NCBI GenBank assembly: GCA_000697355.1
Contig: JNEN01000833.1
Coordinates: forward strand, 62,001-126,000
Direction of reading: 5' to 3'
DNA: 64,000 nt
From: Syncephalastrum monosporum B8922
Lineage: Eukaryota > Mucoromycota > Mucoromycetes > Mucorales > Syncephalastraceae
Of this stretch, positions 24,255-36,003 are shown piece by piece. The notes beneath the pieces are model-generated. The model was not told the DNA's origin and did not search any database. It was given only the letters and a program-made list of their open reading frames with translations. Each line of letters starts with the position of its first letter. Within the stretch, counting starts at the first letter, position 1. Both the position numbers and the translations under genes were made by a program.

Positions 24255-24611
24255 TTACTCGAACGGGTTCGTCTTCCCATCTTGTGGTCGTTTCTCGCGT
24301 CGGTTTGCACGGTGGTTGGCGAGCGATGTCTTCAGGTGATGTTTCAGGTCATGAAACATGTCAAACATGTGGTAAGAAGCAGATGCATTGCTAAATCGTC
24401 GTGGACGCTGCTGCTGAGCAGGTGGGGCTTCAGACAGTGATGAGCTTTTGAACATGGATGCGTGGCGGCGTAATCGGACGGAAGCACTGTTAGACGAAGG
24501 CGTCCGTACAGCTGCATCGTAAGGGGGCGGCGGGGAACAGGGGTAGCCGTCTTCATTATTCAAATCCGAGAGCATCGCATAGGAGTAACGGTGGTGAAGC
24601 TTATTGACCAT
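24255..24611 (-). CDS. Small disordered protein with PPxY motif
   Basis: Single exon of 118 residues starting at the ATG at 24611. A TATA box on the minus strand (24718-24724) lies about 107 bp upstream, which supports a real transcript. The protein is low-complexity. CSPPPPYDAAVRT contains PPPY, a PPxY ligand for WW domains such as those of Rsp5/Nedd4 ubiquitin ligases. LRRHAS and RRFSNAS match basophilic (PKA-like, RRxS) phosphorylation sites. It has a His/Lys-rich C-terminus and no membrane segment. I do not recognise a family; a ligase adaptor or a small PKA target is speculation from short motifs. Confidence 0.5.
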   Translation of the reverse strand: MVNKLHHRYSYAMLSDLNNEDGYPCSPPPPYDAAVRTPSSNSASVRLRRHASMFKSSSLSEAPPAQQQRPRRFSNASASYHMFDMFHDLKHHLKTSLANHRANRREKRPQDGKTNPFE

Positions 24612-24717
24612 GGGTAAAAGGAAAATATGAGGGCAAGCAAAGATAAAAGATGTGAAGTAAGGAAAAGAAAGAAAGAGAAATGAAATCGCGTGGACGGGTA
24701 CAGACTCAGAAAAGCTT

Positions 24718-24724
24718 TTTTATA
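24718..24724 (-). promoter_or_regulatory. TATA box of the small PPxY gene
   Basis: TATAAAA on the minus strand about 107 bp upstream of the ATG at 24611, followed by a CT-rich stretch. Confidence 0.5.
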
Positions 24725-24887
24725 GACGTTCACTTTTTTTTTTACAATTCTTAAAAGGGAAGCTGGCCAACGGAGATCACGGGAGCGCTTCGTTACCATG
24801 GTGCTGCCTTGCTCGCAGTTTTCTGTATACATGCGTGAGTGTGTGTGCTCATGTGAGGCAATGTGTACTGGCGTTAAAAAGCCAAGC

Positions 24888-27800
24888 TCACCTCCGTCGT
24901 TTAGGCCGGCGTTCCTGATGCCGAAACAAAGCCATATCCCCTCTGCTGCCGTCGTCGCTCAATCCGTCTTCGTCTTCGCTGCTGCTCGACAGGGGTAGTA
25001 TGGGTGCCTCCAAGACAGGACTCAGTTCACCTTCGGCTGATTCTGCCGGAGCTTCATCATCGACGGACCGAACCTTAACCGAAGCCTTTAGAAGCGATAA
25101 ATTTCCATACTCCATAGTGAGCTAAGGTGCATCACCAGTTGCATAACAAACGTACCAATTCCGGGTCGCCACCGGGATCTGTGGCAGCACCGGATGTTGC
25201 TTCTGTTGTTTGTTCTTGTGTAGCTGTGGCTGGCCCAGCGTAATCTGCAGTGGTTGGTAACCCGTCATCCAGATGTCTTGTCTTCTCGAATGCCTTTTTC
25301 AGCCGTCGCTTGTCTCCTTGCATAAGCTGAACCGAGCAATGGGTAAGTATTGTTGCTAAGATGTGGTTTCAATTATCATTTTTACCTTCACTTGACTTTT
25401 GAGCTTGCTATTTTCTCGTTGTAGTGCGTCAAGGGCCAATCTCATTTCGGAAATTAGTTCTTCCTCTTTGCCAACGTCCACGCTGACATGCACCGTTTTC
25501 AATGGGTCGCGGTGGTTGCCGCACTGTCGCACCGGAGGCGGAGCCAGGACCGGGATTGACAGGCGAGCGTACCCTTTGAACAGTTTCTTGGCACGTTCTT
25601 GAATGCAGTGAGGGTCCTCTTTGAAGTTTTTTTGTGCAATAAGCTTGAGCAGACGCCCCATGTTTGTTTCCTTTGTGTTCAAACAAATCAGCTGCCGTCC
25701 GGCCTTGGCATACGTATATGTTGTGAATTCTTACCTTGACAAGCTCAAACGTGACGCCATCGAACTCTTCTACTTGCTTCATAATTCCATCGGTATCTGG
25801 CGAATACTAAATCCGATATTTTTTCAGCTTCCCCTGTTTTTCTTGGCTTTCTTATTTTCTCTCCTTGCTCCCTCTTTTTACCTGCTCGGCCTTGAAAATA
25901 CTACGCCTGAGGAGCTTGCGTAACTTCAAAAACTGCTCAAACTTGCTCTCTGGTTGAGTCTGCGCCTCAGCGGGTGGCGTATCTTCGTTCTCTTCCTCAT
26001 CCTTATCAATTTCCATATACGATCGCTTGGACGTCACGCTTCCCGCCTCCAGTGAAAGTCGTGGTGCAGCAGCAGTACCCGCAGCAGCAGCAGCAGCGAG
26101 CTGTGACCCGGTATCCTCGTCCATTGGTTGCACTGCTGACCTCTCGGAAAGTTCTTGGATTCTTTTGTCTCGCTGCTGCACCTCCAGGATCAGGTGCCGG
26201 TTCTGTTCTTCAACGCGACGTTTGTCACTATCGAGCGCCGTAATCTATTATTGACGATATGACGATTTAATCACAAGTGTGTACGAATGATAACCTTATC
26301 CTACGTACCTTATTGAACAGAGCAGCCTTTGTATTTTCGCGATCATCCATAATTGCACGCCACTGTTCTAGTTCTGCAGCTATTTGTTGCTGTTTTTCTT
26401 TTAACTGCAGGGTGCATCAGCAATCAATGCACCGTATAGCAGTTTAATCGCACTTACCTCCGTCAATAGTTCATTCTCGGCTTGTCCTGCACCCTGACGT
26501 TAGAAATACCGCGGCTCATGTTTAACCAATTAGATTTTACCTTGGGCGCATGTGGCGTCTACATGCTCCTGTATCTTAGATTGGCTGAATTCGCTCTACA
26601 TAATTTCACCAAATCGGTCAACTACAAGCTCATTATCCCACGCGATAACACGATGTACCTGGCGTTTCAGTGCAGCCATGTACATCTCTTCTAGTCTCCT
26701 CAATTCCGCTTCGTTCTCTAGCGCCACCTGCTGCCTCACTGTTGATTCCAGTGTAGCACACCGCGTTTCGGCCTCGATCCACTATGTTGAAATTAGTCAA
26801 ATGATATGAGCTGTGCACTCGTCAAGTATACCTTATCCCGAAGGTCTTCCATCTGCCAAATAAGATTGTCGACGAAAGGGTCCTCTTCCTCTTCGTCGTC
26901 ATCTTCATCTTCGTCTGTAGACCGGGATTGATCGTTTTCATGCCACATATGTACATCGCCGTCACCCCCTACTTTATGGTGAACATCCGCTGGACCTGGA
27001 GTTTGGATGTGCACAAAACTTACTGTCTTGCAAGAGTCGCTGCTTTTCGGCTCTAACCTGGTCGGAAGACTTTGTTCGAAGCCGCTTCGCAGACTTTGAT
27101 ATGTCATGAAGATCAAGCTTGGGATGGATACGTCGCCAGGTGGCCACATCTTTTGCAACGGCTGCAAACTTCATCACATGGCTGTTTTCATCAAAACCCG
27201 TATCATACGGATTCACATTGACGACCATCACCTGGTTGATAGATGTGAGACAACATTATCATCCTCATTCGAGACAATTTCCGTACCGCTTTTCCATCCC
27301 CCTCGAACGAGCTTTTGAACAATTCTGTCAGTTTACTGTGCCGGAAGGGGACAATGGCTTGGCGCTATTCCAAAGAATCAGATTCTACTTCACGTTTTTT
27401 ACCACGCTCGTGCTCTGCAGTTACCTTTCCATTTTCGGCCTTTAGCTGATTTAATCGCAGTGTTTCCATGCATTGACCAAGCACCATCAGCGACTTGTTG
27501 ATATTACCCGCTTCCTTCAGTCGTTGACCTGTCGAATCCCCAGTGAATGATAAGAATGAAGAATATATCACATGTCGTGCTTGTCTTACCAGAGTTGAGC
27601 GTATTCCGGTGCCGCTCGGAACCAGCAAGATCGACAATGGACATTTTGGAGACAGTGGCATACGAGGGGTCCTAAACAGGGTGACATAAACATCAGGATC
27701 CTTTCCTATTTCCTCGAAAAGCCGATTTTTACCTCGATTACATAATCCTCATCGTCGATTGGTACGCGAACAATTCGGATTGTGAAGATGCTATGACTTC

Positions 27801-29223
27801 TGCTGCTGGTATGATTGAGCAACGTGGAATATACAGCACGGTTGCGTTGACCCTCGTAAAGGAGTGTGTATGCTTCCTCAATATTCTCCACCTTGACTTC
27901 CTTGATGCCTGCAATGTACTTGTGACCACTGCGGAATTCGTACTTGAGGGACAAGGGCTTGCGTTTCAGGTGCTTGTCTGGAGGCGTTAGAAGGTCGTAA
28001 ATCTTTTCCGTGTAGATCTCGGCAAAAGACACCCATATGCCATATTCGAATTTTTCGTCGATGTCAATCACTAAGTAATGATAAGAAATTACACGCTAGC
28101 ACGGGTGAAGTGTTACCGGTATCATCGCGATGTTTGGGCATTTGGAATAGGGAATCCGGCACCTATAGTAAGTCATGGTTACGCCACTTTTATAGAGAGA
28201 TAATATATCTGAACTAACACTTTCGGAATAAGGTCGTGGATGGTGATAACTGGCAGCTTCGTGGAGCACATGTCGATTTTCTTCCTTCGGATCTTCATAG
28301 GCCTGCACGAGGCTGTGCATAACAGGCTTGAGCTAAAGAAAGCCGTAAGCTGAAGGTCAACTGCTTCTAGTAAGTAACCTTACCTTTGAGTCGCTCAGGA
28401 ATCCTTGCACACTGTTGAAAATGACGTCCAAAGTGCGAGGAAGAATACCCGTATTGTCTTCCGTACCCGTCACGGAGTATGTTTTCCCTGAGTTAGTGAC
28501 ACCGTAGGCGAATGCAAGAGCATTTTCTCCACGCAGCAAATCTTTGATAAGGGGTAAAGTAGTGCTGATGAAGAATTCCTTTTGCGCCACTTTGTCATCG
28601 AAAATCTTTGTGAATTTGTAGCGTTCTGGTTGTCTGTTGCGAGTGCGATACGCATTTGAGTCCTGAGCATATATCAGGTGAGAAAAAGGGAGGTTTTAGG
28701 ACAAAGTTCACTCACCTCGGGAGGAGTAATAGACACTTCGATATCGTCGACCACTTGAAGGTAAGGGTTCTCTGTTTCCTTTTCTAGATATTCAGGAGGA
28801 GGACGGAGCCGAAGGTATGCCTTTAAGAATAGCTATAGCGTAAGAAAAACATGCCGACGCAGCTGTAATAAAGGCAAAGAGGAAAACCTTGATGGGCTCC
28901 TTTTCGGGATTATAGGCAACAAAGCTGTTGTCATTGCTCGATTGGCTGGCCCGTTGAGGTTTCGAGTAGTTGGGATCTCTGGCAAGAGCCTCGAAATCAG
29001 GAGCGTGACTCTGTGTATAGTATTTGGGAACAGGTCGCTTGTGGAATCGAGAAGGCGTTGTCGGTGTGCGAGAAGGAGTGCGATGAGGAGTACGATGAGG
29101 CGTACGCTCTGCGGCACTTCGTTTTGGGGTGCGAGACCCTGCTGCAAACGGGCTCTGGTCACCGCCCCTACAGAAGAATTGAGTACACTAAAACATAGCT
29201 TGATTTTCACTGTACCTCAGCAT
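24888..29223 (-). CDS. Kinesin-6 family motor (MKLP/KIF20/Klp9-like)
   Basis: Twenty-one exons in my model: 29223-29216, 29167-28888, 28820-28716, 28662-28384, 28332-28219, 28162-28117, 28070-27733, 27671-27590, 27528-27425, 27364-27287, 27231-27024, 26971-26832, 26781-26659, 26595-26541, 26486-26458, 26404-26309, 26244-25882, 25806-25735, 25691-25386, 25326-25156 and about 25109-24888; about 1072 residues. Kinesin-6 motors bundle antiparallel microtubules in the anaphase midzone. The motor domain shows AYGVTNSGKTYS (P-loop, about 185-192), NHTSSRSHSIF (switch I), DLAGSERHRNT (switch II), NINKSL and FRHSKLTELF. The insertion between LSDSK and YGIWVSFAEIY is the long loop typical of kinesin-6. 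An acidic run and predicted coiled coils follow; the tail is basic. Least certain are the starts of exons 12, 19 and 21, where another in-frame acceptor exists. The N-terminus has TP repeats. Confidence 0.88.
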
Positions 29224-29339
29224 GACGACGATGTAAGTTTTTTAAGAAAATAAAAAAGGCACGAACAATGAGAGTGATACGCGCTTTTTGCGGAAATCCA
29301 AAGACGCGAGACTTTTCGTGTCACACGCGCATATTGCCC
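29224..29339. promoter_or_regulatory. Short bidirectional promoter, kinesin-6 / oligoribonuclease
   Basis: Only 116 bp separate the kinesin-6 start codon (29223, minus) and the oligoribonuclease upstream start codon (29340, plus), so both 5' UTRs and core promoters must share or overlap this stretch. Confidence 0.6.
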
Positions 29340-30183
29340 ATGTTTCGACGCGCTTTCACCAAAATGATCAACAACCCTCTCGTATGGATTGATTGCGAAG
29401 TATGTCTGCCCTGCTGCTGGAGCACGCAATGTACTGCACACTGAACGATACAATAGATGACAGGTCTCGATCTTGCCAATGATCACCTGATCGAGATTGC
29501 TGTTCTTATTACTGACGGCAACTTGAAGATCGCCGCAGAGGTAGCAAACACTCCCGGGTAAATGACCTGATCTGATTCTCTCTTTCGTAACAGGGCCCTG
29601 AGCTTGTTATTCACCAGCCACGCGAAGTCATGGATAATATGAATGGTATGAGCGATGGTTCTATCATAAGAGTGGTCAACTGACCTCGGCGCATACAATT
29701 TTAGAGTGGTGCAAAGAGCACCATGGCGCTGTAAGCCAACATTTCTGTCTCTCGACAGCCTTAGCTTAATGATATGCGTTTAGTCTGGCCTTACAGAGGC
29801 TGTCATCAACTCAAAAGTCTCGACCGCCGATGCACAATCTCAAGTGCTTGAGTTCCTGAAGCGACATATCCCCCCAGGTGTCGCACCTCTGGCAGGTAAC
29901 TCTGTCCATGCCGATAAACGCTTCCTGGAAAAGGAAATGCCCAAGATTGTCGATTATCTTCATTACCGCATCGTTGGTATGCATCGCCATAACAGACCAA
30001 CAGACACGTCCTAACGTTACTTTCCTAGACGTAAGCACTATTAAGGAGCTCTCGCGGAGATGGTACCCCGAAGTCGCCAAAGGTGTACAGAAGAAGAACT
30101 GTCACCGAGCACTGGACGACATTAAGGAGAGCATTGCTGAACTAGAGTACTACCGACAGCATGTATTCATTCCCCCGCAGTAG
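29340..30183 (+). CDS. REX2: Oligoribonuclease (REX2/REXO2 family, DEDDh exonuclease)
   Basis: Six exons: 29340-29399, 29457-29540, 29594-29645, 29705-29730, 29784-29976 and 30029-30183; 189 residues from the first ATG. The enzyme degrades very short RNAs to mononucleotides and in eukaryotes acts mainly in mitochondria. DEDDh signatures are intact: WIDCEMTGLD (first Asp/Glu), [17 protein letters not shown], and [11 protein letters not shown] with the catalytic His and last Asp. [20 protein letters not shown] is diagnostic. Two in-frame starts exist: 29340 gives the basic MFRRAFTK leader, plausible as a mitochondrial presequence; 29364 gives [12 protein letters not shown], the bacterial-type start, likely cytosolic. 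The 26-nt fourth exon is small but needed for frame. Confidence 0.94.
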
Positions 30184-30252
30184 ACTTCTCTCCTTTGCGC
30201 TCATTGCATTTTAATACGTTCTATGAAGAGGGAGTGTGTGCATTTGAATTGT

Positions 30253-30281
30253 TGCGTGCGTGTGTGTGTGTGTGTGTGTGC
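30253..30281. repeat. (GT)n microsatellite
   Basis: A GTGCGTGC start followed by about ten GT units, lying between the oligoribonuclease 3' end and the stop codon of the sugar transporter. Confidence 0.9.
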
Positions 30282-30283
30282 AT

Positions 30284-31969
30284 CTAATCAAAGTCCTTAA
30301 AATTCGGTCCGTCCAACTTTTCCTCTTCGCCATGATAATCTTTAAAGTTGATTGCCATCTTCTTGTCGTCACCACCGTATCGAATGGATATCCGGTCACC
30401 AGAGGTTGCTCCTGAACGGCAGGATGCGGCTTGCGATCGCATAGATAGCACATCATCTTGGAACTCTTTGCACGCAAATATAAGCTCAATGTCCTCCAGC
30501 GACTTGCCCTTGGTCTCGGGGAAGTAGAAGAATACTGGTATTAGATACACCAGATTGAGAAAGCTGAAAATTAGAAAGGTCCAATAGCCAATCGAGTCGA
30601 ACATCACCGGCGCGATCTCGGCAACGATGAAATTGCCTAACCAGTTGGCTGCGGTCGACATGGAGTTGCCCTTGGCACGCAGTGCGGTCGAAAAGATCTC
30701 GGATGGGTACAACCACGCTAAGCTGAGCCAGGTTGCGCCAAATGTGAAGTTGTATGCCATGATGAAGACAACCACAGCGGGCGCTGCTTTGGTATAACCG
30801 ACGCCGACAAGATACTGACATGCACCGACGACAGCGAGGAATAGAGCTTGCCCGATCAGGCCTCCATACATAAGCTTGCGGCGACCCAGTCGATCGATGG
30901 TATAAATACTCGTAGCTGCGCCGACGATGTAAACAAGACCGTCAATGCCAGTTAGCAACATGGCGTTCTGTGTCGAAGTAAAGTTCTCAAAAACAATAGT
31001 GATATAATAGCTGCGTTCATGAGGTTATTAGTGTCTTCTAATACGCATAAATGAGATATCATCATACCTGATGATATTGATACCACCAAGCTGCTGGATT
31101 AGCTGACCACCGATGCCTAGGAGCACACGATATCGATTGTTGAGCCTGCCTTTGCTGAACAACTCGCGGTAGGATGAGATATTTTCGCGCTGTTCAAGCT
31201 CGATGCCAATCCTGATCTCCTCCCACTCTTCAATGCATCTAGGATGCTTGACGTCGCAGTTTGTCCATAGGCGCGCCAGTACTTCGCGGCATTCAATCTC
31301 GTGCCCATGCGCTTGCAACCATCGCGGTGACTCGGGTAAGAAAAAAGATGCAGCCACCAAAGCAATCCCAAAGACGGCTTGAAATGCCAAAGGGAAGCGC
31401 CATGCAAAGTCACCATGCACAAAATAGAGACCGTATTCTAGCCAGTAGGCGATGGCTACGCCAACCACTAGAAGTGTCGTCGAAAAAGCCACGTGTTTAC
31501 CTCTTTCCTTAGGTGGAGAAAGCTCTGCTTGATACACTGGAATGGTTGCTGTATTCATACCATTGCCAACACCAGTGATGATGCGAGCCACAATCATCAT
31601 AGGAGCGTTGATGGCTGCTGTCTGGAGCATAGAACCGATCACGAGGATGGAGCAGCCTAGACGGATTGTCTTGCGGCGACCCAGGCGGTCACTGATCCGG
31701 CCCGTGCTGAGAGCGCCTGCGAAACATCCAATTTCATAGATAGCCACAATAAAGCCCATAAGACCTGAACTCGGATGCCCCATCCATTCGTCGAATCGAT
31801 CGTTGGCGACAACGCCCGACATGACACCCTGTTCATGCATATCGAGTCAGCTTTAGTTCCTTTCGGAGACTTTTGCAACCATCCATACCTGATCATAGCC
31901 GAACAAAAGGAAGCCAACGGCTGCCATGAGCGTCGCTGCAGCAAAGAGTGCTTGCCCTTTGAGAAACAT
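30284..31969 (-). CDS. MFS sugar transporter
   Basis: Three exons: 31969-31889, 31828-31068 and 31010-30284; 522 residues, the usual length for fungal hexose transporters. It is a 12-helix plasma-membrane sugar:proton symporter or facilitator. Family signatures are FGYDQGVMSGV in TM1, GRISDRLGRRKTI (loop 2-3), PESPRWL after TM6, QQLGGINIISYY in TM7, IDRLGRRKLMYGG (loop 8-9) and FYFPETKGKSLEDIE after TM12. All match the SP family (hexose/quinate-like). The first intron interrupts TM1 after GYDQ, the second lies in TM7. Exact sugar unknown. Its 3' end nearly abuts that of the oligoribonuclease (101 bp). Confidence 0.93.
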
Positions 31970-33300
31970 GGTAATGTAGCTGTACTAGTATCTTCGAATC
32001 CGGTGGTGTGACGGACAGATATGGTAGAGCAATCAATTACGATTGGGAAAGCAGAGCTATAGTAGGCTATTTTTTGGCCGCTTGATTAATTCTGACAATT
32101 TTGTCGACGTTATATCTGTGTAGAAAAGAAGAAGGCTATCGAAGATTTTGTACAATTCTGCTGTTCACAATGCTTTCCTTTAAACAAATAAAACCCAGGT
32201 ATCTTTTCTTTTATAGCGTGATTATACCAAGTGTCTTTCATATCATTTAAGCTGGCTTGACTACGACTACAGGTGTGAGAGAAATGGATTTTACGGCATA
32301 AACGCAAATAACAAGTACTGTGTTATCAAGAAAAAAACGAGCACTATCTCTTTTTGTTGGCAGCGTCTATTGAAGTCGCTTTCCGCGCGATCTTTCTGAG
32401 GGTGGGATGAGCACTCAGCGATAAACACCAAAGACACTGGTGCTTTGTTGAGCTTGTAGCAATTCTGATATCTGCACAGCTGAGACACCGGCTATTATGC
32501 TTAAGCCCAACGTTAATTCTCAATGCTTATTATCACCCTTATATCTCAACAACATTGCTATACTCGAATCCCATCATCATTGCTGCACGAAAAGGTGTAC
32601 TCTGTTAAGGGAAGTAATTACTTTGTCATTGCGTACGTAACTGCTTCTTGATACTGTATTCAAAGGAAAACTAATTATAACATTCTCAACTAGAGAAGCT
32701 CTGCATTCCCATTATTACGGCATGAGCAACTGTAGTTCGTACCTTCCGCTCGTCCGTCTATTGCTCGTCTCTAAAATTGTTTTCTCGCCATCTGTGTATG
32801 ATCATATTCAAACTTTGGATATAAACAGAGACATACGATCTCATTCATACAAGGGATTAGAAAATATAATCATAAGCTTTACAGAGCACAGTAGGTGTCT
32901 GTCGCATTTTCCGGCATATGTCAGGCTAGAGTAAAGTGGAAAGTAAAGACTGTCGACACTGAAGAACAGATATAAATATTTCTCCTACGAATTTAATACA
33001 AATAAATCAGCGAATGAGCTGTAACGTCCATGACCAAAATGTACGCCTGGAAAAGAAATGCTATCGCGATTGTGATGGCCACGCGTACACAAACATTTTC
33101 TGATACTTGGTCATTTCGATTGGTGAAATGGAGGGGAGTTCCTAAGCAAGAAAGTCGGTCTTATATTCCTTATATACAGTAAACATGACTTAATCCATTC
33201 TGTTCATGCAGATACTGTTATCACCCATGTGATACACGTTTGAAAAAACTATAGGAGATATATGCATGTCTCATTATATGCTGTTCATCACTTATTATTC

Positions 33301-33371
33301 TTGTTATTCCTTGAATATATGTAACTAATGACGAATTTGTTATTCCTTGAATATATGTACTAATGACGAAT
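33301..33371. repeat. Recent 35/36-bp tandem duplication
   Basis: Copy 1 (33301-33336) and copy 2 (33337-33371), each starting TTGTTATTCCTTGAATATAT, are identical except for one inserted A in copy 1. It lies in intergenic AT-rich DNA. Confidence 0.92.
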
Positions 33372-34049
33372 GATGACAAATAATAAATGACAAAACAGTA
33401 CGGAGCCCACACTACTAACGTTTATTAGTGCAGAAAGCAGGCGCATTAATCTAGCGGATAGATGTTACAAGAACAAGAACACTACTGGTTCTGGTGTTAG
33501 CCTTGGATACGTAATACCACAATTATCAAAGCATCACATAATAAAACGCAACACCACTCCTTCCTTTATCATCATTTTTTAATGAACCTCGAAAAAAGGA
33601 AGAATTAAGGATTGACGGATGGTGGTGGCAGCCAGAATTTATGGAAGCATGATAAGAATTAATGTGGCAAACTGAGAGTCGATCATACATCATGAGCGAA
33701 AGAACCAGGTTATTCTTACAGCGTTATAATAGCGAATCGATATTGTATGTACATGTGGTTATTAAGCTCCGCATAGAAATAAAAGACAAGAACGAGTGAA
33801 GTGAATTCATTAACGTAAAATACGAAAGTTTATAGCATATCTACTCGTATGACAAGTTAACCTTAGAAATCACGTAAAAGAAACATGATAAGCGAGCCTT
33901 CATTATGTAAAAGGTACCGAATGATAGCAGATATCCCATATAAGGTAAGAAGTGGTAACACGACGCGACCAAATTTTTACATAATGGATTCATGGTTGAT
34001 TTGCTTTAAGTACTTGTGCAGTCGAGAGGAAACACTTCGTATGGAAAAG

Positions 34050-34056
34050 TATAAAG
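34050..34056 (+). promoter_or_regulatory. TATA box of the agmatinase-like gene
   Basis: TATAAAG 66 bp before the chosen ATG at 34122. Its position argues against the longer in-frame starts upstream. Confidence 0.55.
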
Positions 34057-34121
34057 GCGCCATTTACCTTGACGATATTCCTTCTGATAGTCCCACAAAT
34101 AGCAAGAAAATTACACTGAAA

Positions 34122-35398
34122 ATGGTCTCAAAGATTCTCCTCTCGCTTGGTTTCGTAGCCGCAGCCGCCAATGCTGTATTTGGTCACCCGATGGAGTACG
34201 GCAACCACGACATCCGCCCTCAGCAGCAACAGCCCATCTCTGTACATCAGGCCGCCCCTGGTGCCCCTGGCGGTGACGGAGAGACTACTGCAGATGCTGT
34301 ATTTGCTGGCATCCCTACATTTGCTCATTTGCCGTACGAGCAGTGCTTTACTGACAGCAGCGCTGACTTCGATATTGCCTTTATTGGCGCTCCTTTTGAT
34401 ACAGGTAGATACCAGAAGTAGAAATGAAAAGTGAAGTCTATTTTAACTATATGAAAACTGTTCAATAGGTACCAGCTATCGTCCTGGTGCTCGTTTCGGT
34501 CCTGCTGGAATCCGTGATGGATCGCGCCGTCTAGCATTGTATGGCGGCTACAACGTGCCAATGGATATCAACCCCTTCCAGGAAGTCAAGATTGCTGACT
34601 GTGGTGATATTATGCTGACGTCGTATGATAACGAGTATGCGATCAAGCAGATTCAAGCTGGCCATCAGGAACTCCTTCACCGCAGTCCTGCTACACCCAG
34701 CTTCACCAAGTTCCCTCGGTTGATTACCCTTGGCGGTGACCATACTATCACGCTTCCCTTATTGCGTTCCATTCACTCGGCATATGGTCCTGTGTCGGTT
34801 ATTCATTTTGACTCGCATCTGGATACCTGGAAGCCCAAGGTCTTTGGCGGTGCTAAGACCGAAGTTGCTGCCGTCAACCACGGTACCTACTTTTACCACG
34901 CTTCCAAGGAGGGTCTGATCAAGAAGGGCGAGTCTATCCACGCCGGTATTCGTACCACCCTCAGTGGCCCCAGTGACTACGTCAACGACGAGGAAGTTGG
35001 CTTTGAGATCATTGAAGCCCGTGACATCGACACTATTGGCACACAAGGCATCATCGAGCGTATCCGTGAGCGCGTCGGTGATAATCTAGGTAAGCGAATG
35101 GAGCTGTTTTTACGTTCAAACCTCATTGTTTCATCATTATCTATTAGCATATCTTTCCATCGACATCGACTCCCTCGATCCTGCTTTTGCCCCGGCTACT
35201 GGTACCCCAGAGACCGGCGGCTGGAGCACGCGCGAACTTCGCCGCATTGTGCGTGGTCTGGAAGGTATCAAGCTGGTCGGTGCCGATATTGTCGAGGTCG
35301 CTCCCGCCTACGACACCAATGCCCAGGTTACCGCTCTGGCCGCCGCAGACTTGATGTTCGAGGTCATGTCCCTGATGGCCAAGACCCCCATAAACTAA
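34122..35398 (+). CDS. Secreted agmatinase-like ureohydrolase
   Basis: Three exons: 34122-34404, 34469-35089 and 35148-35398; 384 residues. The family hydrolyses agmatine or related guanidino compounds to urea using a Mn(II) pair. All expected metal-ligand motifs are present: [22 protein letters not shown], and [40 protein letters not shown] is the N-terminal family signature, split by the first intron. Unlike classic arginases it begins with [20 protein letters not shown], a clear signal peptide with likely cleavage just before HPMEYG, so the enzyme probably enters the secretory pathway. A Gln/Pro/Gly-rich linker of about 35 residues separates the signal from the enzyme. AATAAA at 35484-35489 is a candidate polyadenylation signal. 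Exact guanidino substrate is uncertain. Confidence 0.88.
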
Positions 35399-36003
35399 GT
35401 TCATTTATTCCATCTTTTCTATCTTGTTCCATCATCTGTATATCTATATGGTTTGTCGTCATTGTCACTATTGCTCGCTGTAAAATAAAGGATACATAAT
35501 CTAGCATATTCTACTTCCCTTACTCGAGGATGCCTTCTGCGATACTTCATTGCATGTACCTACATATGTACCTTAGCCATATATATCGGCAGCATCAAAC
35601 ATGGTCTACGTATCATTAATATATCGTATGAACAAACATACTCCAAGGAAATGGGGCTATTTTCTTCGCATACAAATGAAAAAAAAAATATCTATATCTT
35701 GCTGCCTTCCCTACTGTGTGACATCTAGGTAAACCTTAGTTGTTTGGGAATTTTGTGTCTGTGGTACAAAGGCGGCATGTTATGTACATACAAGTGGTTT
35801 CTTGTGGGGCATCATGGGGGATGTGCACATAAGGTGAGCACAAACACATAAATACATCACAGGGAATCCGGACCGGGCGGCGGCAAGACAGGGACAGGGA
35901 CATTACCTCGGTTTTTTCCGCACCGTCTTTTTTCTTTTTTTTTTTTTTGTCTCGTGAAGCTCCAACCCACCCTTCTCGGAGAAGGAAGGCTGGTTTTTCA
36001 CGC
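35399..36003. other. Convergent 3' intergenic region
   Basis: About 600 bp between the 3' ends of the agmatinase-like and pyrophosphatase genes; includes a poly-T/A stretch near 35932-35949. No gene recognised. Confidence 0.5.

Larger units (their letters stand above)
31970..34121. other. Intergenic region without recognised genes
   Basis: About 2.1 kb of strongly AT-rich sequence, holding one recent tandem duplication (33301-33371) and the agmatinase promoter at the right. An open frame upstream of and in frame with agmatinase (from 33885) is judged chance because the TATA box lies inside it. Confidence 0.5.

Noticed and set aside
33885..34121. In-frame upstream extension of the agmatinase-like gene
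   Set aside because: It has no family sequence, would bury the signal peptide, and the TATA box at 34050 lies inside it.
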